Below, piece by piece: positions 43,201-50,621 of a stretch of DNA of 64,000 nt. A program made the translations under genes and the position numbers. Where the stretch lies: assembly GCA_023443745.1 (NCBI GenBank), contig JAEZTB010000030.1, positions 1 to 64,000 on the forward strand, read 5' to 3'. The DNA comes from Bacillota bacterium. GTDB lineage: Bacteria; Bacillota; Clostridia; DSM-8532. The first letter of the stretch is position 1, and the number at the start of each line of letters is the position of its first letter. The notes below the pieces were generated by a model that was not told the origin of the DNA, did no database searches, and saw only the letters and a program-made list of their open reading frames with translations.

Positions 43201-43393
43201 AGCCATGCTTGTCTTGACCCCCCCACCTGTCACCCGACTCAAAGTTCTTCCCGCCGGCGTCCGCATCAGGTAGTACATGACAGTCGTATCCGCATTGAAT
43301 AAAATCGAAATTTCTAATTTCAATTCTATCGGGATAAATAGTCTTTGACAATTCATCCAGAAGTCTGTTAATCCGCTCCGCAATAAAACGCAT
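40244..43393 (-). CDS. GH38 alpha-mannosidase
   Basis: A 1049-aa cytoplasmic (no signal peptide) glycoside hydrolase of family 38. A beta-sandwich N-terminal domain precedes the catalytic barrel. The zinc-site motif is GHTHIDVAWLW (about 234-244), the catalytic nucleophile Asp is in WLPDVFGYSAALPQ (about 353), and GFGDGGGGPT adds a further conserved site. The C-terminal half is beta-rich. It should remove alpha-mannosyl residues from imported oligosaccharides by a retaining mechanism. AGGAGGACTTCAT precedes the ATG. It is downstream of AraC and LacI regulators and close to a GH130 gene and a second ABC importer, which makes a mannoside-use locus. Linkage preference is not readable. Confidence 0.92.
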   Translation of the reverse strand: MRFIAERINRLLDELSKTIYPDRIEIRNFDFIQCGYDCHVLPDADAGGKNFESGDRWGGQDKHGWFKTRAVVPESFNGRKLVFEVKTGREGDWDALNPQFLVYVNGKLIQGMDVNHREIILSDYARSGEEFEIYLHAYSGMKEGLSELHAFLSVFDSNVNKLYYDIKVPLDVAILLDKEDKNRIDILNYLENAVNLLDLRIPFTQGFDESVLEAISYLENEFYGKFCGHENVIANSVGHTHIDVAWLWTLAQTREKTGRSFSTVLNLMKQYPEYIFMSSQPQLYKYVKEDFPEIYEEIKERVAEGRWEPEGAMWLEADCNISSGESLVRQLLFGLRFFKQEFGIENKILWLPDVFGYSAALPQILKKSGIDYFMTTKISWNEYNKIPSDTFNWKGMDGTEILTHFITTCDANRPDSNFTTYNGDLVPKQVVGSWQRYQQKDINNEVLISFGFGDGGGGPTKEMLENARRMEKGIPGCPRVKMGRSLDFFKKLESTVKNNRKLPKWVGELYLEYHRGTYTSMARNKKFNRKSEYLYQDTELFNVLSTQAAGTGNYPAQEINEGWETILLNQFHDILPGSSIKEVYEDSKAQYIEIGKKGQRLLGTALDNIASKIGLSEKSVVVFNQLGFERSDMAVVELPDGFENACVYDKQGRQLPSQIINEQGINKLAFFAEGIPAKGYKAFSIAQNIRTDHLFDKAAQISADHKVIENRYFTISFDDSFNMASVFDKLSGREVIKEGQRANVLQAFEDKPHNFDAWDINIYYTEKMWEVKDVESVRLIENGPLRAGIEIRRRFLNSNITQEIYLYSCIAKIDVVNKIDWKEKQILLKASFPVDVHADKATYEIQYGNVERPTHGNTSWDKAKFEVCAHKWVDVSEDGYGVSLMNDCKYGHSIIDSEMKLTLLKSATSPNPDADREYHEFTYSLYPHQGSWKEANTVNMAYSLNCPLYCRMIDAHEGSLPAEMSYISVNSPNVIIEVVKQAEDGNGTIVRMYECHNRRTTVSARTFKDIKSIWECDLMENSLNEIPHEKNSFGFEIKPYEIKTFRIIL

Positions 43394-43523
43394 ATGAAGT
43401 CCTCCTCAATTTAAGAATTTTATACTCCTGTTTTATATAACTCTTTGTTTTCAGTATATAATCTAGGATAATTCCATTAAATCCAATTTGCGGACCAGTA
43501 TTTAAGTTTTTGGGACATTTCCA

Positions 43524-44420
43524 TCAGCCGTTTTGTATATTATTTCTATACTGAACAGGTGGGTAACCTTCCAATTTTTTAAAGAACTGGCTGAAATAAT
43601 ATTCACTTGAGAAGCCTAACATGTCGGCAACTTTTTTTACGTGAAAATTTGAACTCTTTAGAAGCTCCTTTGCTTTCGCAAGCTTGATGCTATTTATAAA
43701 TTCCTTAGTAGACATGTTTTTTGCTTCTTTAATTATTCTACAGACTTGTTTCTGACTTAAATGCATATATGACGATATGGATAACGTTGAGATAGAAGCA
43801 GAGATATTATCTTCTATAAACCTTTCCATTTGTAACATTCTAAAGTTATTACTGTTGCTTTTCTTTGGTACGGAATAATCAATCATGCGGTTTTCACTCA
43901 TTTTTCTGGCAGCGGTATTGATGATAAGCGGAATAATATTCTTAATATTCCCGAAAAATCCGGTATATTCAAAGCACGCTTCTCTTAAAGCGTATTCAAA
44001 TAACTTTATACAGCTCATATCTTCATTATCCAGAAAAGCAGTGCACTGCGAACTGTTAAGAATCGCTCCAAGCTTGAGCATTTCGATTGAACTTTCTTCA
44101 GCGAATTTCAGATCACAATTGAGGCAGTATTCAGTAAATTGTCCACCGTTAATACTGCGCTGTTCGTGAAAAATTGACGGGACTGTCAGATAGAATTCTC
44201 CTTCATGAACAGTAAAATGACCAGTATCTGTGATGACTTCGCAGCATCCTTCCTTAATAAAGTGGAATTCATAAGAGGAATGCATGTGTCTTTCTATTAA
44301 CCAGTTACCAGTCAATACCATTGCACGAAACCAAATAGCATTTATATTCAAGCCATCATATATGTAGTTTAAATCCAGTGTGCAAAGTCTTTTAGAGGCT
44401 TTAGCCAAATCAAAATCCAC
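43524..44420 (-). CDS. AraC-family regulator with cupin sensor domain
   Basis: A 298-aa regulator. The N-terminal cupin domain (ERHMHSSYEFHFIKEG, VHEGEFYLTVPSIFHEQ) should sense a sugar. The C-terminal pair of helix-turn-helix motifs is complete: LSISSYMHLSQKQVCRIIKE and KVADMLGFSSEYYFSQFFKK. The start is a GTG (44420-44418) preceded by AGGGAG at eight bases. It lies 15 bp after the LacI gene and 130 bp before the GH38 gene start, all on the minus strand, so it is probably the activator of the mannosidase gene. Unlike the copy at 39678, it is intact. Confidence 0.88.
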   Translation of the reverse strand: MDFDLAKASKRLCTLDLNYIYDGLNINAIWFRAMVLTGNWLIERHMHSSYEFHFIKEGCCEVITDTGHFTVHEGEFYLTVPSIFHEQRSINGGQFTEYCLNCDLKFAEESSIEMLKLGAILNSSQCTAFLDNEDMSCIKLFEYALREACFEYTGFFGNIKNIIPLIINTAARKMSENRMIDYSVPKKSNSNNFRMLQMERFIEDNISASISTLSISSYMHLSQKQVCRIIKEAKNMSTKEFINSIKLAKAKELLKSSNFHVKKVADMLGFSSEYYFSQFFKKLEGYPPVQYRNNIQNG

Positions 44421-44435
44421 TTGCGTAACTCCCTG

Positions 44436-45485
44436 CTATTCGGTTGGCCTTTTGTTGGTCGATTCTCTGAAGATGACATTTGTACTTATCTTAGTTGTTT
44501 CAAATAAACGCAAAGGATTGTTTATCCTCCATATAACCTGCTCAACAAGCCTTTTTCCAATCTCCTCATTATTTACATAAACGGAGGTCAATGACTTTTC
44601 TCCCGCCACCGACTCCTTAATATCATCAAATCCGGAAATTAAAATGTCCCTGGGCGTTTTGATCCCTGCCTTTGCAAGTATGGTCATAACCCTGTAGGCA
44701 ATAACGTCGTTTGCGCATACAAATGCATCCGGAAGATTATTGGTATTGGTAAAAAGCTTCTCAACTTCGTCATCAAAATAGAAATGTCCGTTCCCGCTTT
44801 CAGTGAAGCAAAAGCTTTTATCAACCTCAATATTTCTTAATTCATGGGCATTTATAAAGCCAAGCCATCGCTCATAAATACTTTGTGAATACATTATGTC
44901 ACCGATAAATCCTATTTTCTTGCATCCCTGGTCCAGCATGTGTAAGGTTATCTCACATATGCTATTCTGGTTTTCCACCAGTACAATATCTCCATTGACA
45001 TAGGTATTGGAGCAGTTCCTTGGCGCATCATAATAAACTATAGGGATCTTAGTTGACACCAGGCGCTCAATTGCTTCTTTGTTATAAACATTAATGACAA
45101 TGATCCCCTTGGTATCATGGTGGGAAAGCACTTGCAGAGAATTAAAGTTCTTCTCCTGTTCGAAGGTGATATAGTTATATAAAAAATTACAATTTTTGTT
45201 CCTGAGCTCGCTGGCGATACCGTTTATGATTCGGACCCAAAACTCTGAAAAATCGGGTTGTGTTGCAACCACGGCAATATTCAGCTTCTGGCTTTTAAAA
45301 GGAATATCTTTATATTCTGCAACAAGCTTTGCAGGCAGCTTCTTATACCCCAATTCCATTGCTTTCTGAATGACTTTTCTTTCTGTATCGGGAGAAACGG
45401 CACCTCTGCCGTTAATCACTTTCGAAACAGTATTTCTCGAAATACTCAAGCTATCAGCTATTTTCTGTATGTTTACAGCTTTCAA
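44436..45485 (-). CDS. LacI-family regulator of the mannoside locus
   Basis: A 349-aa regulator. HTH: NIQKIADSLSISRNTVSKVI (residues 5-24), then VINGRGAVSPDTERKVIQKA, hinge and sugar-binding domain (from about residue 68), closing TTKISTNVIFRES. The start is a TTG (45485-45483) with AGAGGGTG upstream; no ATG fits the ribosome-binding site. It sits between the GH130 gene and the AraC gene in the same direction. A LacI/AraC pair suggests two-layer control. Its operator may be among the TTTACGCTTAA-like words at 46631-46920, which is only a guess. Confidence 0.87.
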   Translation of the reverse strand: MKAVNIQKIADSLSISRNTVSKVINGRGAVSPDTERKVIQKAMELGYKKLPAKLVAEYKDIPFKSQKLNIAVVATQPDFSEFWVRIINGIASELRNKNCNFLYNYITFEQEKNFNSLQVLSHHDTKGIIVINVYNKEAIERLVSTKIPIVYYDAPRNCSNTYVNGDIVLVENQNSICEITLHMLDQGCKKIGFIGDIMYSQSIYERWLGFINAHELRNIEVDKSFCFTESGNGHFYFDDEVEKLFTNTNNLPDAFVCANDVIAYRVMTILAKAGIKTPRDILISGFDDIKESVAGEKSLTSVYVNNEEIGKRLVEQVIWRINNPLRLFETTKISTNVIFRESTNKRPTE

Positions 45486-45583
45486 TAAATCACCCTCTGC
45501 AATTTCATATAAATATCCGTATAATACAATAACATATAGCGTTCAAAAAATATTGCTGACTTAATAGCAGATCCGGCTTGCAT

Positions 45584-46573
45584 TCAGAGAGAATTATTCT
45601 TTATATAGTATACCAGTTCATCTGCTGTTGTAAAACAGAGACCTGTAACAGTATCGGCACAGCCATAATATATGGCTATTTTCCCCGATTGAGCATCGGT
45701 AAGGGCGGCGCAAGGGAATACAACATTGGGCACATCTCCGACGCATTCATATAATTCCTGGGGAGATATGAGATAGGGCTTTAAGCGGTATTTGACTTTC
45801 CATGGCTCATCAATATCCAGAATGGCCGCGCCAAAACTATATACAAACCCGTTGCAGCTATTTAGTACGCCATGATAAATCAATAACCAGCCTTCATCTG
45901 TTTCAATGGGAACAGGCCCGGCGCCGATTTTTACAGATTGCCATGCTGAGGCATCACCCTTAACGGTGCCCATCACAAATCTATGCTTACCCCAATAAAC
46001 CATATCTGGGCTTTCAGAATAAAAAATGTCCCCGAAGGAAGTATGTCCTGTATCACTGGGGCGGCTTACCATGGCATATTTTCCATTTATTTTTCTAGGA
46101 AAAAGCACTCCGTTTCTGTTATACGGAAGAAAGGCATTTTCCAACTGATAATACTTTTTAAAATCATAAGTATAAGCAATACCTATTGTCGCTCCATGGT
46201 AACCATTGCACCAGGTCATATAATATCTGTCTTCTATGTAGCAAACCCTGGGATCATATCGATACTCTTTTCTTAATATTTCAGGATCTTCGCCTTCAAA
46301 AATGATTGGGTTTTGCTCTATATCCCAACTGAACCCATCCTTGCTGAACCCGGTAAAAATATCCATACTTCTTGATTTACTGTCGCAACGAAATATGCCT
46401 GCAAAACCGTCCTTATAAGGCACAACCGCGCTGTTAAACACACTGTTTGAGGTTGGAATCGCATCTCTTTTAATAATGGGATTCTTACTATAGCGCCAAA
46501 TAGGATCGATGCATAAATCCGGTTTTGACTCCCAAGGGATAGCAGCCAGGTTTTGTCCATAAATTTTAGCCAT
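45584..46573 (-). CDS. GH130 beta-mannoside phosphorylase/hydrolase
   Basis: A 329-aa five-bladed propeller enzyme of family GH130. Family motifs: FNSAVVPYKDGFAGIFR, YRYDPRVCYIEDRYYMTW (catalytic Asp near residue 106), FPRKINGKYAMVSRPSDTGH, and WLLIYHGV. Most members phosphorolyse beta-1,4- or beta-1,2-mannosides to alpha-mannose 1-phosphate; some hydrolyse them. I chose the ATG at 46573, preceded by GAAAGAGGG. There is no signal peptide, so it is cytoplasmic. It is divergent from the second ABC importer and has its own promoter (TTGAAA, 16 nt, TATAAT at 46707-46680, minus). Subfamily cannot be set by eye. Confidence 0.87.
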   Translation of the reverse strand: MAKIYGQNLAAIPWESKPDLCIDPIWRYSKNPIIKRDAIPTSNSVFNSAVVPYKDGFAGIFRCDSKSRSMDIFTGFSKDGFSWDIEQNPIIFEGEDPEILRKEYRYDPRVCYIEDRYYMTWCNGYHGATIGIAYTYDFKKYYQLENAFLPYNRNGVLFPRKINGKYAMVSRPSDTGHTSFGDIFYSESPDMVYWGKHRFVMGTVKGDASAWQSVKIGAGPVPIETDEGWLLIYHGVLNSCNGFVYSFGAAILDIDEPWKVKYRLKPYLISPQELYECVGDVPNVVFPCAALTDAQSGKIAIYYGCADTVTGLCFTTADELVYYIKNNSL

Positions 46574-46630
46574 AAAGACCCTCTTTCCTATTATCAATAA
46601 AATCGTGAAATCGGAAACCAGTAATAAGTA

Positions 46631-46920
46631 AAGTTTTTGTAAACTTAATCATAAAAAATGCACATTAATTGTTGCTTTTATTATACCATGTAAAACGTAA
46701 ATTTCAACTATAATCTTACGAAAAAAAATGTCATTTACGCTTAATTGTTTATTGATACAATTTATGCGATCAAGTTGTTTATGCTTTAAAATAAATAAAA
46801 AGGTATTGACTTTATAGGAAAGGCGTAATATTATGAATATGTGAAATCCTTGAAACATTTCAGTAAATATTTTTGCACAATCAAGTTTACATTTTTATCA
46901 CTCATAATGTCATTTAAGCT
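46631..46920. promoter_or_regulatory. Divergent promoters of GH130 and the second ABC operon
   Basis: Minus-strand promoter for GH130: TTGAAA (46707-46702), 16-nt spacer, TATAAT (46685-46680). Plus-strand promoter for the transporter: TTGACT (46806-46811), 17-nt spacer, TATTAT (46829-46834). Related AT-rich words recur around them: TGTAAACTTAA (46638-46648), ATTTACGCTTAA (46732-46743), its relative ATTTAAGCTCA (46912-46922) and, on the minus strand, GTAAACTTGA (46890-46881). They may be binding sites of the LacI or AraC proteins nearby. Confidence 0.55.
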
Positions 46921-46991
46921 CATTTTAACTCTTACTGTTATCCAAATCGACTATATTTTTAGGCAAAACATTGGAAATGGGGTGGTTTTTA

Positions 46992-47924
46992 GTGAGAAAG
47001 AAAAAATGGGCTAGAGATGATACTGAATTGACACTTTTGTCTTTACCTACAGCAGTCTGGTACATAGCTTTTTGTTTCCTGCCCATGTTCGGCATTATCA
47101 TCGCTTTTAAAGATTATCGGATTCACAATCCTGGTCGCAGCTTTTTTTATAATCTGTTGCAAAGCAAGACAGTATGGTTTGATAACTTCAAGTTTATGTT
47201 TACGGGCAGCGACGGATGGCTGGTAGTTAAGCTGACTTTGACGTATAGTATCATATTCTTGATGCTCGGGCTCATCATTCCCGTAACCTTGTCTGTTATG
47301 ATGAGCTTGCTGCATAGTAAAAAATTCGGCAACACATGCCAGACAATGATGTTTCTGCCCCACTTTTTATCATGGATAGTCGTCTCTTACTTTGTTTTCT
47401 CCTTTTTAAGCCCGGACAGAGGCTTGATCAATTCAATTTTGACTGCCTTGGGAAAAGAAACATTCCATTGGTATATGGAACCGAAATATTGGCCGTTTAT
47501 TTTGATCTTTCTGAATGTCTGGAAATCCATGGGGTTCGGCATGGTTATTTATCTGGCAGCTATCACCAGTATAGACACCGAACTCTACGAAGCGGCCTAT
47601 ATTGACGGCGGAAGCAAGTGGCAGCAAGTGATTTATATAACACTCCCTCATTTAAAGTATATGGTCATCATGATGCTTATTTTAAATATGGGCGGACTTG
47701 TTCGTTCGGATTTCGGATTGTTCTATCAAGTGCCGAGGGCTTCAAACTCTCTTTATGAAGTAACTCAAACTATAGATGTCTATATCTACAATATGCTCAG
47801 ATTTCAAACAATTACAAACATGGCTTCTGCTGCGGCATTTCTGCAATCTATAATTGGTATGCTTTTGATTTTGGGATCAAATTGGATAGTGAGCAAGATT
47901 GATAAAGATAGCACTATCATATAG
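46992..47924 (+). CDS. ABC transporter permease, LplB type
   Basis: A 310-aa permease of the LplB/polysaccharide subgroup with six hydrophobic segments (LLSLPTAVWYIAFCFLPMFG at the start) and the EAA loop YEAAYIDGGSKWQQVIYITL. I favour the GTG at 46992 (MRKKKWARDD) because GGGGTGG lies six bases upstream; an ATG at 46977 has no ribosome-binding site. First gene of an operon with a YtcP-type permease and a large binding lipoprotein. These systems import complex oligosaccharides and use a shared ATPase; none is encoded here. The mannosidase and GH130 neighbours suggest mannosyl oligosaccharides. Confidence 0.88.
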   Translation: MRKKKWARDDTELTLLSLPTAVWYIAFCFLPMFGIIIAFKDYRIHNPGRSFFYNLLQSKTVWFDNFKFMFTGSDGWLVVKLTLTYSIIFLMLGLIIPVTLSVMMSLLHSKKFGNTCQTMMFLPHFLSWIVVSYFVFSFLSPDRGLINSILTALGKETFHWYMEPKYWPFILIFLNVWKSMGFGMVIYLAAITSIDTELYEAAYIDGGSKWQQVIYITLPHLKYMVIMMLILNMGGLVRSDFGLFYQVPRASNSLYEVTQTIDVYIYNMLRFQTITNMASAAAFLQSIIGMLLILGSNWIVSKIDKDSTII

Positions 47925-47936
47925 GGAGGCATTAAA

Positions 47937-48869
47937 TTGAGCAGGCCGGATGGTATAAGATTAAAAAGTATTAATATCATGAATCGTGTCTCAAAACCCA
48001 CAAATATTATTTTCTCGGCTGTTTTTCTGTTTCTTTCGCTGATATGCGTCATACCGGTTATTTTTCTGATCATTATATCCTTTTCAAGCCAGAGCAGTAT
48101 TGATTTGAAAGGGTATAGCTTTATCCCGCAAACTTGGTCCCTGGATGCTTACAAATATATCTGGGACAGCAGGGATGTCATTCTTAAGGCTTTTGGAGTA
48201 TCGGTACTTGCAACCGTTGGCGGAACCATATTAGGCTTATTTCTTACAACGTCAATGGGCTATGTTTTATCAAGGCCTCAATATAAATTGAAAAAATTCT
48301 ATACCTACATGGTTTTCATTCCCATGATCTTCAGCGGGGGGCTTGTGGCAACCTATAATGTCTATTCGACCATGCTTCATATCAGAAACTCTTTATGGGT
48401 ACTGATTCTGCCCCTAACCGTATCATCCTTTAACATTATCATTTGCAAGACATTTTTCAAGACATCCATTCACGATGCTATTATTGAATCCGCAAAAATA
48501 GACGGAGCTTCACAGTTAAGAATTTTCTTCAGCATTGTTCTTCCTGTTTCCCTGCCGCTTCTTGCTACAATAGGCCTGTTCCTCGCATTCGGATATTGGA
48601 ATGATTGGTGGCTATCTTTAATGTACATAGATAATTCCGACTTATACTCCATGCAAGCCGTATTGATGTCCATCCAGAGAAATATTGAAGTTCTTAGCGA
48701 AAATGCATCCACCGTGGGTGTTTCAGCCGCAGAATACGCAGCCAAAATGCCGAAAGAGTCCATGCGAATGGCCATGGTCGTTATTATCATATTCCCTATT
48801 GCCTGTGCCTACCCATTCTTCCAGCAGTATTTTGTAACCGGGCTCACAGTTGGCTCTATAAAAGGTTGA
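47937..48869 (+). CDS. ABC transporter permease, YtcP type
   Basis: A 310-aa permease, partner of the LplB-type protein. Six hydrophobic segments, with the EAA loop IIESAKIDGASQLRIFFSIV at about 180-199, and the subgroup-typical C-terminus FPIACAYPFFQQYFVTGLTV-GSIKG. The start is a TTG at 47937 preceded by GGGAGGCATTAAA, 12 bp after the upstream stop. It is followed 70 bp later by the binding lipoprotein gene. Confidence 0.9.
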   Translation: MSRPDGIRLKSINIMNRVSKPTNIIFSAVFLFLSLICVIPVIFLIIISFSSQSSIDLKGYSFIPQTWSLDAYKYIWDSRDVILKAFGVSVLATVGGTILGLFLTTSMGYVLSRPQYKLKKFYTYMVFIPMIFSGGLVATYNVYSTMLHIRNSLWVLILPLTVSSFNIIICKTFFKTSIHDAIIESAKIDGASQLRIFFSIVLPVSLPLLATIGLFLAFGYWNDWWLSLMYIDNSDLYSMQAVLMSIQRNIEVLSENASTVGVSAAEYAAKMPKESMRMAMVVIIIFPIACAYPFFQQYFVTGLTVGSIKG

Positions 48870-48939
48870 AAACACTTTAAAATAGCCACAAACGCAAAAG
48901 TGCGTTGTGAAATATTACATATCCTAAGGAGGTTTAAAA

Positions 48940-50454
48940 ATGAGAAAAGTTCCGAAAATCTTCTCACTTGTTCTGGCATTATTACTGCTATTTACCGCAT
49001 TTACAGCATGTCAAAGCAACAAAGACGTTTCCGGCCCGGATGCATCGGTGGACAACACTCCGGCAGGTACTTCCAAAGCTCCTGAAAGTTCTCCTCCTCC
49101 GGCTAAAGAAATCCCGACAATCAAGTGGTTCCAAATTGGCGGACAGCCCAAGGACTTAGCCACCGTAACTGAAAAGATGAACGAATATTCAGCAGGAAAA
49201 ATAGGTGTAAAATGTGAATTCACTTACCTTGACTGGGGCGTTTACGGTGACCGCACCAAAGCGATTTTAAGCTCCGGAGAATATTTTGATATTCTGTTCA
49301 ATAATGCGGATTACTATAGTTCGGCAGTCCGCAATGGTTCCTTTGCCGATATAACCGACATCCTCAATGAAGCTCCCGAGCTCAAGGCTTTTGTTCCTGA
49401 GGGCGTATGGCTGGGTGCTAAAATCAAAGGCAAAATCTATGGCGTTCCAACATACAAGGACTCTTCACAAACTCAGTACTGGGTATGGGATAAAGAACTG
49501 GTAGAGAAGTATAAGATTGATTACCAGAACATAAAAACTCTTGCTCAAATGGATCCTGTCCTGCATACCATTCAGGATGCAATAAAGAAGGGTGAAATAA
49601 CTGACGGACGATATGCATTTTTCCTGAAAGACGAAGGTGTGAACGGACAATTCATGAATTACGACGCCAGAGTAGTTCATCTGGGTGTACGTTATGATGA
49701 CAAAAACGCTACAGTTGTAAAAGTACTGGAACAGCCGGATATACTTGAGAATTTCAAATACCTGCACAAATGGTATAAAGAAGGCTTGATAAACCCTGAT
49801 GCGCCTACCATTAAAGAAACTCCTAAATGGAGCCCTATCGGTTCAGGCCAAGGCTGGCCGGGTGCCGATGCCATTTGGGGAGCAAACGCAGGTAAACCTG
49901 TTGTTTCTCAGCCTTGGGGCGGCCCTCTTTACTCCACCGATACTATTCTTGGTTCAATCAATTCAGTATATTCGGGATCAAAATATAAAACCGAGGCAGT
50001 AAAATATCTTGAGCTGTGTAACGTTGATCCTGTAATGAGAAATACCTTAGCCTACGGTATTGAAGGTGTGCACTATACTAAAAATGCAGACGGCACCATT
50101 ACAAAGGATGACGTAAAGAAAGACGATTACGGCGTTGCACAATATTCACAAGCCTCATTCTTTACCTTATGGCCTCAGTCTCCAAATCCAGCGGATATGT
50201 GGGGAAAGGTTAAGGAATGGAACGCCAAAGCTCAGAACTCAGTCTTGTTAGGCTTCTCTTTTGACAGAGAAAAAGTGGCCAATGAAATCGCCGCATGCGA
50301 AGCTGCTCAAGCAAAGTATGTAAACGAGCTGTTTACAGGCGCTGCATCTCCGGAAGAAACAATAAAGAAGATTTATAATGATATGGAAAAAGCCGGTTTG
50401 TCAAAAATCCAGGAAGAATTACAGACACAGGTTAATGCGTTTCTCGGGAAGTAA
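48940..50454 (+). CDS. Large sugar-binding lipoprotein, LplA type
   Basis: A 504-aa solute-binding lipoprotein. The signal peptide ends with FTAC (Cys near 24), followed by a Ser/Pro/Ala linker and a binding domain (IKWFQIGGQPKDLATVTEKM onward). The size of about 500 aa and the DUF3502-like C-terminus (VNAFLGK end) are usual for partners of LplB/YtcP permeases. RBS AAGGAGGTTTAAAA. It ends at a strong terminator, closing the three-gene operon. Expected ligand: mannose-containing oligosaccharide, by context only. Confidence 0.88.
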   Translation: MRKVPKIFSLVLALLLLFTAFTACQSNKDVSGPDASVDNTPAGTSKAPESSPPPAKEIPTIKWFQIGGQPKDLATVTEKMNEYSAGKIGVKCEFTYLDWGVYGDRTKAILSSGEYFDILFNNADYYSSAVRNGSFADITDILNEAPELKAFVPEGVWLGAKIKGKIYGVPTYKDSSQTQYWVWDKELVEKYKIDYQNIKTLAQMDPVLHTIQDAIKKGEITDGRYAFFLKDEGVNGQFMNYDARVVHLGVRYDDKNATVVKVLEQPDILENFKYLHKWYKEGLINPDAPTIKETPKWSPIGSGQGWPGADAIWGANAGKPVVSQPWGGPLYSTDTILGSINSVYSGSKYKTEAVKYLELCNVDPVMRNTLAYGIEGVHYTKNADGTITKDDVKKDDYGVAQYSQASFFTLWPQSPNPADMWGKVKEWNAKAQNSVLLGFSFDREKVANEIAACEAAQAKYVNELFTGAASPEETIKKIYNDMEKAGLSKIQEELQTQVNAFLGK

Positions 50455-50486
50455 CAAGTAGCTTAAGGATATCAATGTACATTTGG

Positions 50487-50525
50487 AAAGCGTGTCAGAA
50501 ATGAGTTCTGGCACGCTTTTTCTTG
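50487..50525 (+). terminator. Terminator of the second ABC operon
   Basis: AAAGCGTGTCAGAA (50487-50500) pairs with TTCTGGCACGCTTT (50506-50519, one mismatch pair), followed by more T residues. Confidence 0.8.
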
Positions 50526-50621
50526 CCCTCCTGTTATTTGACTTGGCGTCATACAATCTCTATAATGTGATTAATAATAATGGGTATATAATCAGTGCCT
50601 TTTGCTTAAGGAGTAAAGATT

